Made by a program: the position numbers and the translations under genes | Assembly (NCBI RefSeq): GCF_964204865.1 | Contig: NC_135258.1 | Coordinates: forward strand, 6,687,001-6,751,000 | Length of the DNA stretch: 64,000 nt | Source of the DNA: Styela clava | Taxonomy: Eukaryota; Chordata; Ascidiacea; Stolidobranchia; Styelidae | Direction of reading: 5' to 3' | Shown: one piece after another, positions 20,016 through 33,041 of the stretch | Position numbering within the stretch: the first letter of the stretch is position 1 | Layout: every line of letters begins with the position of its first letter | Notes under the pieces: generated by a model | What the model saw: only the letters and a program-made list of their open reading frames with translations | Database searches by the model: none | What the model was told of the DNA's origin: nothing

Positions 20016-20628
20016 ATTCTGTAACGCTGAAGAAACATAAAGACTTATCCTTATTAGGAATCTCTGATACCACCTAATTATATTTTCTTCGTAAAATGAT
20101 TAGAGCTCGATATTTGTTACGTGTGTTATCTTGATAATTGAGGTAAAAGGTATGTGAATAAATAGTAAATAAGCCAAATTTGAGCACTATAATATGTCAC
20201 TTAATTTCACCCATTAAACAATATCTTTTGTTTCTACTTTAAATGGTCGAAAACTGGGATTCAACACACATTGAACTTGTTCACACCCATGGATCGATAG
20301 GTATAAAGTGTACCTGAAGCCATCGCGTGGCTCGTTGGTCTAGGGGAAAGTAAATCAAAGCCGCATCATGAAACGGAATAATGAATTGTGCCAGTTGGAA
20401 TCCGCAGCTGGATTCAAACCGCTCTCTCACGAGGCGATATAATCATTATGATATAACTTCTTCGACAAGTAATTATTGGCATGTCGTTTGTAAGTTGTGA
20501 TATTTGGTATTCCGAGAAATTTGGTTTCAACGCGACCTCACACATTACAGTTGTATAATGCTTCCTATAAACAAGAAATGCCTTTCATGACATTAACAAG
20601 CAGTAGATGCGTATAAATCCAGAAAGTT

Positions 20629-20700
20629 GGGCTCGTCCGGGATTTGAAACCGGGACCTCTCGCACCCTAAGCGAGAATCATACCCCTAGACCAACGAGCC
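20629..20700 (-). tRNA. tRNA-Pro(AGG), B-box variant
   Basis: T53 replaces G53, breaking the last T-stem pair and weakening the B box (GTTTC). Confidence 0.82.
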
Positions 20701-20974
20701 GAGCGGAAGGATAGTTACACATAGGCCGTTATTGTCGTATAACTTATCTATGATATTACCCTGTAACCACTGTCTTCTATGCGTTATCAACTCATCCGTC
20801 AGTTAAAGTCGATAAAGACGCAGTATATGCCTTTTCTACCCTTATCAACTTATCTGTCATTTAAATTCGATTACACGTACATACAAACGGTTGGCTATGG
20901 ACAGATATTTCTAATAGTACCTGTTTCATAGAACCTATAAAAATTCAACGATACCTGTTGGAGCTGTAAATGCA

Positions 20975-21057
20975 ACCGGGTTGGCCGAGTGGTTAAGGCG
21001 TTGGACTTAAGTTCCAATGGGCGAGTGTTCGCGTGGGTTCAAACCCCACACCCAGTA
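20975..21057 (+). tRNA. tRNA-Leu(TAA)
   Basis: C3/A70 subtype as 10237. Confidence 0.88.
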
Positions 21058-21515
21058 GTTTTGCGACAAAGAACGTCTACATTTTGGTTTCTTTGAGAAT
21101 GCTCTGGTTGAAATATTGCGGTTCCTTGTCAACAGTGGTAACATCCTGTGAAGAAACATGCAGATTACGTATCAATGTCTTGAAATTGAAGTAAAGTTCT
21201 TAACAACAATTATTAAACACATATATGCCTTTTCTATTTGTTATCAACCCATCCGTCAGTTAAAGTCGATAAAGACGCAGTGCAAATCACAACTTCAAAG
21301 CAGGCGTCGAGATGAACAGCGTAGGAAAATTTTCAACGGGGAATAATTGCCCTGTTTTTTTGTTATTTGTGATAATTGGTATCCTGTTAGTTATCGCTTC
21401 GGCGTGACTTGGCATATATAAGTCAGGTGCTTCTAGATGACTTTTGAAGCTGCAATCATGAACGAATTCCAGTAATTAAATAAATTGCGATATATGCCAA
21501 TAAATGAAACAGAAC

Positions 21516-21587
21516 GGGCTCGTCCGGGATTTGAACCCGGGACCTCTCGCACCCAAAGCGAGAATCATACCCCTAGACCAACAAGCC
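21516..21587 (-). tRNA. tRNA-Pro(TGG)
   Basis: Acceptor T5:G68 wobble (ACAAGCC on the + strand), otherwise clean. Confidence 0.92.
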
Positions 21588-22200
21588 ACTCTGTAACGCA
21601 GAAGAAACATAAAGACTTATCCTTATTAGAAATCTCTGATACCACCTAATTATATTTTCTTCGTAAAATGATTAGAGCTCGATATTTGTTACGTGTGTTA
21701 TCTTGATAATTGAGGTAAAAGGTATGTGAATAAATAGTAAATAAGCCAAATTTGAGCACTATAATATGTCACTTAATTTCACCCATTAAACAATATCTTT
21801 TGTTTCTACTTTAAATGGTCTAAAACTGGGATTCAACACACATTGAACTTGTTCACACCCATGGATCGATAGGTATAAAGTGTACCTGAAGCCATCGCGT
21901 GGCTCGTTGGTCTAGGGGAAAGTAAATCAAAGCCGCATAATGAAACGGAATAATGAATTGTGCCAGTTGGAATCCGCAGCTGGATTCAAACCGCTCTCTC
22001 ACGAGGCGATTTAATCATTATGATATAACTTCTTCGACAAGTAATTATTGGCATGTCGTTTGTAAGTTGTGATATTTGGTATTCCGGGAAATTTGGTTTC
22101 AACGCGACCTCACACATTACAGTTGTATAATGCTTCCTAAAAACAAGAAAAGCCTTTCATGTAATTAACAAGCGGTAGATGCGTATAGATCCAGATAGTT

Positions 22201-22272
22201 GGGCTCGTCCGGGAATTGAACCCGGGACCTCTCGCAACCTAAGCGAGAATCATACCCCTAGACCAACGAGCC
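22201..22272 (-). tRNA. tRNA-Pro(AGG), U37 variant
   Basis: Same body as 807; T at position 37. Confidence 0.8.
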
Positions 22273-22911
22273 GAGCCGAGCCAATAAACAAAAACCTTTG
22301 TTTCTGCTTCAAATGGTCGAAAACTGGGGTTCAACACACATTGAACTTGTTCACACCCATGGATCAATAAGTATAAAGTGTACCTGAAGCCATCGCGTGG
22401 CTCGTTGGTCTAGGGGAAAGTAAATCAAAGCCGCATCACGAAACGGAATACTGAATTGTGCCAGTTGGAATCTGCAGCTGGATTCAAACCGCTCTCTCAT
22501 GAGGCGATATAATCATTATGATATAACTTCTTCGACAATTAATTATTGGAATGTCGTTTGTAAGTTGTGATATTTGGTGTTCCGAAAACGTCTACATTTT
22601 GGTTTCTTTGAAAATGCTCTGGTTGAAATATTGCGGTTCGTTATCAACATAGGTACAACCTGTGAACAAACATGCAGGTTACGTATCCATATCTTGAAAT
22701 TGATGTAAAGTTCTGAACAACAATTATTGAACACATATATGCCGTTTCTATATGTTATCAACTCATCCGTCAGTTAAAGGCGATAAAGACGCAGTGCAAA
22801 TCACAACTTCAAAGCAGGCGTCGAGATGAACAGCGTAGGAAAAGTTTCAACGGGGAATAATTGACTTTCATGTCATTAACAAGCAGTAGATGCGTATAAA
22901 TCCAGAAAGTT

Positions 22912-22983
22912 GGGCTCGTCCGGGATTTGAACACGGGACCTCTCGCACCCTAAGCGAGAATCATACCCCTAGAACAACGAGCC
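22912..22983 (-). pseudogene. tRNA-Pro(AGG), both promoter boxes hit
   Basis: Same two defects as 1517. Confidence 0.8.
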
Positions 22984-23258
22984 GAGCGGAAGGATTAGTT
23001 ACACATAGGCCGTTATTGTCGTATAACTTATCTATGATATTGCCCTGTAACCACTGTCTTCTATGCGTCATCAACTCATCCGTCAGTTAAAGTTGATAAA
23101 GACGCAGTATATGCTTTTTCTACCCTTATCAACCTATCTGTCATTTAAATTCGATAACACGTACATACAAACGGTTGGCTATTGACAGATATTTCTAATA
23201 GTACCTGTTTCATAGAACCTATAAAAATTTAACGCTACCTGTTGGAGCTGCAAATGCA

Positions 23259-23341
23259 GCCGGGTTGGCCGAGTGGTTAAGGCGTTGGACATAAGTTCCA
23301 ATGGGCGAGTGTCCGCGTGGGTTCGAACCCCACACCCGGTA
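23259..23341 (+). tRNA. tRNA-Leu(TAA) with A33
   Basis: Loop CATAAGT: the almost invariant U33 before the anticodon is A. G1:T72 pair as in 1864. Probably unable to make a normal U-turn. Confidence 0.82.
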
Positions 23342-23798
23342 GTTTTACGACAAAGAACGTCTACATTTTGGTTTCTTTGAGAATGCTCTGGTTGAAATAT
23401 TGCGGTTCCTTGTCAACAGTGGTAACATCCTGTGAAGAACATGCAGATTACGTATCAATGTCTTGAAATTGAAGTAAAGTTTTTAACAACAATTATTGAA
23501 CACATATATGCCTTTTCTATTTGTTATCAACCCATCCGTCAGTTAAAGTCGATAAAGACGCAGTGCAAATCACAACTTCAAAGCAGGCGTCGAGATGAAC
23601 AGCGTAGGAAAATTTTCAACGGGGAATAATTGCCCTGTTTTTCTGTCATTTGTGATAATTGGTATCCTGTTAATTATCGCTTCGGCGTGACTTGGCATAT
23701 ATAAGTCAGGTGCTTCTAGATTACTTTTGAAGCTGCAATCATGAACGAATTCCAGTAATTAAATAAATTGCGATTTATGCCAATAAATGAAACAGAAC

Positions 23799-23870
23799 GG
23801 GCTCGTCCGGGATTTGAACCCGGGACCTCTCGCACCCAAAGCGAGAATCATACCCCTAGACCAACGAGCC
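23799..23870 (-). tRNA. tRNA-Pro(TGG)
   Basis: Clean gene body. Confidence 0.96.
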
Positions 23871-24477
23871 ACTCTGTAACGCAGAAGAAACATAAAGACT
23901 TATCCTTATTAAGAATCTCTGATACCACCTAATTATATTTTCTTCGCAAAATAATTAGAGCTCGATATTTGTTACGTGTGTTATCTTGTTAATTGAGGTA
24001 AAAGGTATGTGAATAAATTGTAAATAAGCCAAATTTGAGCACTATAATATGTCACTTAATTTCACCCATTAAACAATAACTTTTGTTTTTACTTTAAATG
24101 GTTGAAAACTGGGATTCAACACACATTGAACTTGTTCACACCTATGGATCAATAGGTATAAAGTGTACCTGAAGCCATCGCGTGGCTCGTTGGACTAGGG
24201 GAAAGTAAATCAAAGCCGCATCACGAAACGGAATAATGAATTGTGCCAGTTGGAATCCGCAGCTGGATTCAAACCGCTCTTTCATGAGGCGATATAATCA
24301 TTATGATATAACTTCTTCGACAAGTAATTATTGGCATGTCGTTTGTAAGTTGTGATATTTGGTATTCCGAGAAATTTGGTTTCAACGCGACCTCACACAT
24401 TACACAATGCTTCCTAAAAACAAGAAATGCCTTTCATGACATTAACAAGCAGTAGATGCGTACAAATCCAGAAAGTT

Positions 24478-24549
24478 GGGCTCGTCCGGGATTTGAACCC
24501 GGGACCTCTCGCACCCTAAGCGAGAATCATACCCCTAGACCAAAGAGCC
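24478..24549 (-). tRNA. tRNA-Pro(AGG)
   Basis: Acceptor 6:67 mismatch shared with 8318. Confidence 0.85.
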
Positions 24550-24824
24550 GAGCGGAAGGATTAGTTACACATAGGCCGTTATTGTCGTATAACTTATCTA
24601 TGATATTACCCTGTAACCACTGTCTTCTATGCGTTATCAACTCATCCGTCAGTTAAAGTCGATAAAGACGCAGTATATGCCTTTTCTACCCTTATCAACT
24701 TATCTGTCATTTAAATTCGATTACACGTACATAAAAACGGTTGGCTATGGACAGATATTTCTAATAGTACCTGTTTCATAGAACCTATAAAAATTCAACG
24801 CTACCTGTTGGAGCTGTAAATGCA

Positions 24825-24907
24825 ACCGGGTTGGCCGAGTGGTTAAGGCGTTGGACTTAAGTTCCAATGGGCGAGTGTTCGCGTGGGTTCAAACCCCACA
24901 CCCAGTA
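24825..24907 (+). tRNA. tRNA-Leu(TAA)
   Basis: C3/A70 subtype as 10237. Confidence 0.88.
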
Positions 24908-25365
24908 GTTTTGCGACAAAGAACGTCTACATTTTGGTTTCTTTGAGAATGCTCTGGTTGAAATATTGCGGTTCCTTGTCAACAGTGGTAACATCCTGTG
25001 AAGAAACATGCAGATTACGTATCAATGTCTTGAAATTGAAGTAAAGTTCCTAACAACAATTATTAAACACATATATGCCTTTTCTATTTGTTATCAACCC
25101 ATCCGTCAGTTAAAGTCGATAAAGACGCAGTGCAAATCACAACTTCAAAGCAGGCGTCGAGATGAACAGCGTAGGAAAATTTTCAACGGGGAATAATCGC
25201 CCTGTTTTTTTGTTATTTGTGATAATTGGTATCCTGTTAGTTATCGCTTCGGCGTGACTTGGCATATATAAGTCAGGTGCTTCTAGATGACTTTTGAAAC
25301 TGCAATCATGAACGAATTCCAGTAATTAAATAAATTGCGATATATGCCAATAAATGAAACAGAAC

Positions 25366-25437
25366 GGGCTCGTCCGGGATTTGAACCCGGGACCTCTCGC
25401 ACCCAAAGCGAGAATCATACCCCTAGACCAACGAGCC
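25366..25437 (-). tRNA. tRNA-Pro(TGG)
   Basis: Clean gene body. Confidence 0.96.
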
Positions 25438-26050
25438 ACTCTATAACGCTGAAGAAACATAAAGACTTATCCTTATTAGGAATCTCTGATACCACCTAAT
25501 TATATTTTCTTCGTAAAATGATTAGAGCTCGATATTTGTTACGTGTGTTATCTTGATAATTGAGGTAAAAGGTATGTGAATAAATAGTAAATAAGCCAAA
25601 TTTGAGCACTATAATATGTCACTTAATTTCACCCAATAAACAATATCTTTTGTTTCTACTTTAAATGGTCGAAAACTGGGATTCAACACACATTGAACTT
25701 GTTCACACCCATGGATCAATAGGTATAAAGTGTACCTGAAGCCATCGCGTGGCTCGTTGGTCTAGGGGAAAGTAAATCAAAGCCGCATCATGAAACGGAA
25801 TAATGAATTGTGCCAGTTGGAATCCGCAGCTGGATTCAAACCGCTCTCTCACGAGGCGATATAATCATTATGATATAACTTCTTCGACAAGTAATTATTG
25901 GCATGTCGTTTGTAAGTTGTGATATTTGGTATTCCGAGAAATTTGGTTTCAACGCGACCTCACACATTACAGTTGTATAATGCTTCCTAAAAACAAGAAA
26001 AGCCTTTCATGTAATTAACAAGCGGTAGATGCGTATAAATCCAGATAGTT

Positions 26051-26122
26051 GGGCTCGTCTGGGAATTGAACCCGGGACCTCTCGCAACCTAAGCGAGAAT
26101 CATACCCCTAGACCAACGAGCC
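26051..26122 (-). tRNA. tRNA-Pro(AGG), U37 variant
   Basis: Same as 11210, including the T-stem mismatch. Confidence 0.75.
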
Positions 26123-26760
26123 GAGCCGAGCCAATAAACAATACCTTTGTTTCTGCTTCAAATGGTCGAAAACTGGGGTTCAACACACATTGAACTTTTT
26201 CACACCCATGGATCAATAAGTATAAAGTGTACCTGAAGCCATCGCGTGGCTCGTTGGTCTAGGGGAAAGTAAATCAAAGCCGCATCACGAAACGGAATAC
26301 TGAATTGTGCCAGTTGGAATCTGCAGCTGGATTCAAACCGCTCTCTCATGAGGCGATATAATCATTATGATATAACTTCTTCGACAATTAATTATTGGTA
26401 TGTCGTTTGTAAGTTGTGATATTTGGTGTTCCGAGAACGTCTACATTTTGGTTTCTTTGAAAATGCTCTGGTTGAAATATTGCGGTTCGTTATCAACATA
26501 GGTACAACCTGTGAACAAACATGCAGGTTACGTATCCATATCTTGAAATTGATGTAAAGTTCTGAACAACAATTATTGAACACATATATGCCGTTTCTAT
26601 ATGTTATCAACTCATCCGTCAGTTAAAGTCGATAAAGACGCAGTGCAAATCACAACTTCAAAGCAGGCGTCGAGATGAACAGCGTAGGAAAAGTTTCAAC
26701 GGGGAATAATTGACTTTCATGTCATTAACAAGCAGTAGATGCGTATAAATCCAGAAAGTT

Positions 26761-26832
26761 GGGCTCGTCCGGGATTTGAACACGGGACCTCTCGCACCCT
26801 AAGCGAGAATCATACCCCTAGAACAACGAGCC
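26761..26832 (-). pseudogene. tRNA-Pro(AGG), both promoter boxes hit
   Basis: Same two defects as 1517. Confidence 0.8.
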
Positions 26833-27107
26833 GAGCGGAAGGATTAGTTACACATAGGCCGTTATTGTCGTATAACTTATGTATGATATTGCCCTGTAAC
26901 CACTGTCTTCTATGCGTCATCAACTCATCCGTCAGTTAAAGTTGATAAAGACGCAGTATATGCTTTTTCTACCCTTATCAACTTATCTGTCATTTAAATT
27001 CGATAACACGTACATACAAACGGTTGGCTATTGACAGATATTTCTAATAGTACCTGTTTCATAGAACCTATAAAAATTTAACGCTACCTGTTGGAGCTGC
27101 AAATGCA

Positions 27108-27190
27108 GCCGGGTTGGCCGAGTGGTTAAGGCGTTGGACTTAAGTTCCAATGGGCGAGTGTCCGCGTGGGTTCGAACCCCACACCCGGTA
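27108..27190 (+). tRNA. tRNA-Leu(TAA)
   Basis: Same as 1864 (G1:T72), with normal U33. TTTT follows. Confidence 0.95.
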
Positions 27191-27647
27191 GTTTTACGAC
27201 AAAGAACGTCTACATTTTGGTTTCTTTGAGAATGCTCTAGTTGAAATATTGCGGTTCCTTGTCAACAGTGGTAACATCCTGTGAAGAACATGCAGATTAC
27301 GTATCAATGTCTTGAAATTGAAGTAAAGTTCTTAACAACAATTATTGAACACATATATGCCTTTTCTATTTGTTATCAACCCATCCGTCAGTTAAAGTCG
27401 ATAAAGACGCAGTGCAAATCACAACTTCAAAGCAGGCGTCGAGATGAACAGCGTAGGAAAATTTTCAACGGGGAATAATTGCCCTGTTTTTCTGTCATTT
27501 GTGATAATTGGTATCCTGTTAGTTATCGCTTCGGCGTGACTTGGCATATATAAGTCAGATGCTTCTAGATGACTTTTGAAGCTGCATTCATGAACGAATT
27601 CCAGTAATTAAATAAATTGCGATATATGCCAATAAATGAGACAGAAC

Positions 27648-27719
27648 GGGCTCGTCCGGGATTTGAACCCGGGACCTCTCGCACCCAAAGCGAGAATCAT
27701 ACCCCTAGACCAACGAGCC
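27648..27719 (-). tRNA. tRNA-Pro(TGG)
   Basis: Clean; positional counterpart of 2404 but without its insertion. Confidence 0.96.
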
Positions 27720-28024
27720 ACTCTGTAACGCAGAAGAAACATAAAAACTTATCCTTATTAAGAATCTCTGATACCACCTAATTATATTTTCTTCGCAAAA
27801 TAATTAGAGCTCGATATTTGTTACGTGTGTTATCTTGTTAATTGAGGTAAAAGGTATGTGAATAAATTGTAAATAAGCCAAATTTGAGCACTATAATATG
27901 TCACTTAATTTCACCCATTAAACAATAACTTTTGTTTTTACTCTAAATGGTTGAAAACTGGGATTCAACACACATTGAACTTGTTCACACCTATGGATCA
28001 ATAGGTATAAAGTGTACCTGAAGG

Positions 28025-28262
28025 TGTTGGGAAGTCTGATGAGCAGATTCTTTACAGATTACCAACTTGAGTGTCTTTGTATAAATCCAATGTTTGTGAA
28101 TGAAGCATAACACATTTAACCTAATGTAAGTCTAACTGTTAACAAAGATCTTAATACAACCAAATACTCCAATCAGTTAAATAGAAAATAACACAAACAT
28201 GTATGATACAGGTAGAGAGAAATGGCATAGAAACAGGATGGCAGAAATGGCATATCCCAATA
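28025..28262 (-). repeat. 3' LTR of copy 3
   Basis: 238 bp, preceded on the left by GAAGG of the target duplication. Confidence 0.95.
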
Positions 28263-28489
28263 TCTCCCCTTCGCAAAGGAAAAAGATATTTGTTTTTCAA
28301 AATATCACAAAATGACAAAGTGAACAAATAACGAAATAGCAACAGGCAAAGAAACATCTGAACAGCAATAAACAAAGAAATAAAAATTGTTCAGTATTCA
28401 TTATCAAATGTCTTATTTTATCACATAGAACAGTCAGTATAGTCATGTTCATTCAGACAGCCCTGGCTTGTTGTAAGGCTGTAGGCGTC

Positions 28490-31400
28490 TCAATGCCAGA
28501 GGTAATCTTGGTGGGTGCGTGGCTGGACGAGAAATAGCTGAGGGATTAGTTTGGTTTGACAAAGGGCGAAAATGTGGGGGCCCCGAATTTGGAGGGAGAT
28601 ATGGCTAGAATGTGGCAGGTTGGGTGATATGGGAATTATAGCTTGGGGTTCGAACAAAATAGGCTTTAGGAATCTCCGGTTTCGTGTGACTGTTCTCCCA
28701 GATCCATCCATTCTAATCAAGTATTTACGGTGTTTGAAGCATTTCACAACTTTTCCTGACCTGTCCCATCTTTTGTTGATGGGATTTTGGATTGAAACGT
28801 TTGTTCCTTCTTCTAAAAATGGTAGGTCGTGTGCATGTTTGTTGTATTCAGTTTGTAGGTCAATATATTCCTGAGAAAGAGTTTTTTCTCTAGCTTTGGC
28901 TGCTTGTGTCCACAGTGGATTGAGCCGTAGGTTTGATGGGTGAATAGGTAAGAAGTCCCTCAGATGCCGAGAAAACAAAAGTTGTGCTGGACTGAGTCCA
29001 ATATCACGGAGAGGGGTGTTTCGATATTGAAGAAGTGCTTTGCCGAATGAACGACTTTTTGGGGAACCGTCTGGCAGTAAATTGTCCCGGATGAGTCGTT
29101 TGGCTGTTTTTACGGCAAGTTCAGCTCGCCCATTTGATTGTGGATAGTGTGCTGACGAGATTCGACCTTTCACACCCCAAATTTCCAGAAATTTCTTGAA
29201 TTCCTCTGAAGCAAACTGAGGGCCACCATCAGTACTGAGTTCTTCAGCACAGCCAAAGCGTGTAAAAGTTGTTCGAAAACAGGAATGATGCGGTTTGTGG
29301 AAGGTGATCGGTGAAAGTGGGCAATTTCAATCCATCCACTGAATCTGTCTGTGATTGCTAAGTAATCGTTACCATTTAGATAAAATAGGTCAGCACAGAT
29401 TTGTTGAAAAGGCCATTGGGGTGGAGGTGTTGGTATGATAGTTTCTTGAACTTGAGATGGTGCAATATAGGAGCAAGTGGAGCAAGAAGATTTGAAGTTG
29501 AAAATGCATTTGTTCATTCCCGGCCAGTACACACAATCTTTTGCCCTAGCGACCATATTTGTGCAGCCCTGGTGGGCACTGTGTAGTGTATGGAGCACAG
29601 ATGATCTGAGCTGTCGAGGGATAACGAATCTTTTGTTATCTAAAACAATGATCTTGTTGTCGAAACAAGATAGTCTGTTACGTAGTTCCCAATAGGAGCG
29701 AACCTCCGGTGAAGTGGCTCTTCTTGTGGGAGGGAATCCAGAAGAAATAGTTTCATGTAACAGCTTATGTGATTTGTCAGCTTGACAAGCGTTTTGAAGC
29801 CTATCGATAGTTATTGCCCGATCCGTAAGAGGTTCATTCTCGTTTTCAATGTAACAATTTAAGGCTTGTATTGTCTCGTGCATGAGAGACCAAGTGGTGT
29901 CGTCCTCTAGTTCAGCAGCAAAGAGGTCTTCATCAGTCGGATTAGAGGCAGAAAGTACTGGATTCCTTGAAAGCGCATCTGGCCCTCTGTGCCATTTTCC
30001 ACAACAGTGGTGTATGGAGAAATCGTATTGAGAAACTTTTGATCTGAATCTCAGCACGCGTGGGTTGCTGATGTCAGATAGTTGTCGGTTGCTGAACAAT
30101 GGGATGAGGGGTTTGTGATCGGTTACTAAAATGAGATCTTTACAGCCGAGGATGAAAGACTTGGCATGGTCTAAGCTCCAAGCAACCGCAAGCGCTTCGC
30201 CTTCGATGGGTGCATAGTTTCTTTCAGCTTGTGAAGTGTGCCGAGAGCCGGCGTATACGAGATGCCAACCATCAGGGCAACAATTTGGGGCTTCATTTGT
30301 ACCGCAGGTACAATATTTCTGTAGAAGTAGATAGCCAATGCCGTCCTTGCTCCAGTCGCATTGAATCAAAGATGGTCGATGAAGGTCAAATGATTTAATC
30401 CCTTCTTCACATAGGGTGATAAGTTTCGCTTTCGATTTCTCAAATATAGATTGAAGAGTGTCGTCCCATATGAATTTGGATCCCTTTTTTATTAGGTCGC
30501 GAAATGGGAGCATAATGGGGGAGATGGCGTAAGCCCATGATATTTGATTTACCAAGCCGTGCCAACTTCGAGCGTCGTGAATGTTTGTCGGAGGTGGAAA
30601 GTTTTTGATGGAGTCAAGAAGCGCTGGGGCAGGTGCAATCCCAGCAGGGGTTATTTTAAGGCCAGCAAATATGATGGTATCCTGACAGAATTTGAATTTA
30701 TCAGGATTGAATACTATCCCCTTTTGAACGCTCAGTGTGAGAAAATCCCAAACTTGGTAGAAGGATGATTGAATGTCACTCTCATATAGGCATAGGTCGT
30801 CCACTACATGCTGTACTTTTTCAATGTTTGACTCTTCTAGATTGAGATCGAGGTTGCCATTGAAAATATCTCCTGCAGATTTAAAACCTTGAATAAGGCG
30901 TGTGTTCATAAATCTTCCCCATGGTGTGATGAACGTTGTCAGTGGTTGACTTTCCTCATCTAGTGGGACGCTATGATAGCCATCAGTGATGTCCAAAATA
31001 GACTTTGTCGTGTTAGGAGGAATTTTGCAGGCAGCTTTGAATGGAGATGGATTATAGTGAGCTTCTCGTATGCACTGGGCGTTCAATTTCTGTAAATCAA
31101 TAGTTCGCCGGATAGATCCATTTTTCTTCAAGAGCGTGACCATGGGTGAACACCATGGTGTGATCATGCCTGGAGGTACGGGCTTTACTATGCCCTTTTC
31201 GACATCGTCCAGTAGTTTTTGCTTTGCTGGTTTCTCCATATGTATGGGTATTGGAATCGGTGTGTGGCGTGCATATGGAAGAGCCTTCGGTTTGAGGTAG
31301 ATGTGTGCAGGTGGTCCCTGCATTGTGGGGAATGGTGGAGATCGGTCAAAGGCGGAAGCCTTGAAACTATCCAGAATGTACTGTTTCAGTCTAGTTATGT

Positions 31401-31563
31401 TGTCCTCAGTTGGAGGAAAAGGAATAGACATAGGTCTGGTCGGTAGTGATTGAACCCGTTGATTTGTGATTGAGGGTTTTGTGGGAGACCTTGTGCTCGT
31501 AAGAGAGTTTATTGAGCTGGCATTAGGTGATGGCAGTGGAAAACTCTTCGGTAGAATGTCCAA
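28490..31563 (-). pseudogene. pol: Pol polyprotein, copy 3, integrase frameshift
   Basis: 797 codons (29170-31563) run through RT, RNase H, the integrase zinc finger and the first core aspartate. A single-base loss near 29263 then changes the frame just before the second core aspartate. The rest of the integrase is open as 28490-29173 in another frame. RT and RNase H look intact. The copy would lack a working integrase. Confidence 0.9.
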
Positions 31564-31583
31564 TGCTATACATGCATCTTTGC

Positions 31584-33041
31584 TTAATATAGATGGCGTA
31601 GCTTTATCCCAGGTTCAGTAAAGTATAGTTGTTGTTTTGTTTGTTTACCATATCCAATAATATTTATGTTTACGTTGGCATAGCAGTAAGCTTTGATAGT
31701 ACTACCTCCTACAATGCGAATGCTTTTGTTACATTTTTGTAGAACTCTCTTCGATATGTGCAAATATGAAATATATGGATGTTCAGCGACACATATTGAT
31801 GCTCCACTGTCCGGTAGTGCTGCCACAGGTTTGGAGCAGATGCTGTTTGCTGTAGACGAAGTATGAGAGATCTGAATTTTGATTTCAGCTAATGAGGAGT
31901 GTGGATCTCCAACGTTATAAAGTGAAATTACGCTCAGATTGGCTTTTTCATCCACAGAATCTGAGTCTGACTGGGACTCGGATGATGTCATGGACTGTGC
32001 CTGTATTGCATTGCTTTTTGCGGAGAAGCATACTTTCTTGTAATGATTATCTTTTCGACAGTGAGAACAAGTTTTTCCCCATGCTGGGCATCGATTCTTC
32101 CTGTCCATTTCTGTGGATCCATGATTAAGAATGCCACATCCCCTACATGCAATGCGTCCTGAAGATGACTTCTTGCTAGGGCTTCTCTTTTGACGTTGTC
32201 TTTGTGTGGCGAGGTGTGATACAGAATATGATTGTGTGTGGCAGTGTATCGTTTCTTGATTTCGAATAGCCGATTCGTAAGCGGTGGCATACTTAACAAC
32301 TTCCTCCAAGGTAATAAGGGCCTTTTTGTCTGCGCATTTGGACATGTCAGCCTGAAGGGTTGTGTTGCAGATGCCCTTGATGAGCTGATCCCGAACGTGC
32401 CAGTCGGTTTGATCAAACTTGCATGCTTCGCTTGGGCATATGTATTCGCAGTCGTGTGCCACAGAAAGCAGTCTGGCTACAAACTGTGTGACTGTTTCCC
32501 CAGTATGTTGCTGCATGTCCATGAATTTTGTTCTGTGCGTAAGAGGATTTAATTCTAGTGTGACAATGTTCCTGATTTTAGATAGGAATTTCTTTTCGGT
32601 TAAGTCTCTGAACTCTGAACATGTGTTGTTGATGATTTTTTGAACTGCCTGATCACATGCAGAGTAAAGTAAATCATTGGCATGAACACTTGCATGTGGT
32701 TGAAGGTTTTTGAATGTTGTCCACACGGATAAAGCAGTGCGAAAATCAGAACTAGACATTCTAGTTGAGAATTCAGGTAACTTTACGGGCAGATTTAGTT
32801 TGGTGGGCTGAGAAGAGTTGGATATGTTTTGCTGAGAATGATTCAATATTTTAATTTGATGTGCTAAGATTGTTATACCCAAATCACTTTTAAGAGTATT
32901 TTTGTCCAGCTGTGGTAATTCAGTCTCAGTGAGCTCATTAGCATGAAATGTATTTCCATATTCATCGGATCTCTCATCGGGGATGCCGAGAGATTTGAAA
33001 AAAGTACTCCAGCTGGTAGCATCTGTTAGTCGCAGCGCCAT
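31584..33041 (-). CDS. gag-pro: Gag-protease fusion, copy 3
   Basis: 485 residues in one frame: SAM-like domain about 10-70, capsid-like region to about 265, Cys-His clusters about 294-340, Ser/Asp-rich linker, then protease with LPDSGAS near 428. At the junction this copy has one more base than copies 1 and 2, plus adjacent substitutions, so Gag and protease are continuous. One cluster residue differs (GILNHG instead of GSLNHG). Which arrangement is ancestral cannot be decided from three copies. Confidence 0.88.
   Translation of the reverse strand: MALRLTDATSWSTFFKSLGIPDERSDEYGNTFHANELTETELPQLDKNTLKSDLGITILAHQIKILNHSQQNISNSSQPTKLNLPVKLPEFSTRMSSSDFRTALSVWTTFKNLQPHASVHANDLLYSACDQAVQKIINNTCSEFRDLTEKKFLSKIRNIVTLELNPLTHRTKFMDMQQHTGETVTQFVARLLSVAHDCEYICPSEACKFDQTDWHVRDQLIKGICNTTLQADMSKCADKKALITLEEVVKYATAYESAIRNQETIHCHTQSYSVSHLATQRQRQKRSPSKKSSSGRIACRGCGILNHGSTEMDRKNRCPAWGKTCSHCRKDNHYKKVCFSAKSNAIQAQSMTSSESQSDSDSVDEKANLSVISLYNVGDPHSSLAEIKIQISHTSSTANSICSKPVAALPDSGASICVAEHPYISYLHISKRVLQKCNKSIRIVGGSTIKAYCYANVNINIIGYGKQTKQQLYFTEPGIKLRHLY

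Larger units (their letters stand above)
17447..28024. repeat. tRNA tandem array, block 3
   Basis: This is array sequence between copies 2 and 3. Its first part matches 8.0-10.9 kb at an offset of about 9430 bp. The segments 20.6-24.4 and 24.4-28.0 kb match each other at an offset of 3849-3850 bp: Pro 20629/24478, Leu 20975/24825, Pro 21516/25366, Pro(U37) 22201/26051, Pro 22912/26761, Leu 23259/27108 and Pro 23799/27648. Gaps between tRNAs, 275 to 460 bp, are AT-rich spacer without supportable genes. Confidence 0.9.
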
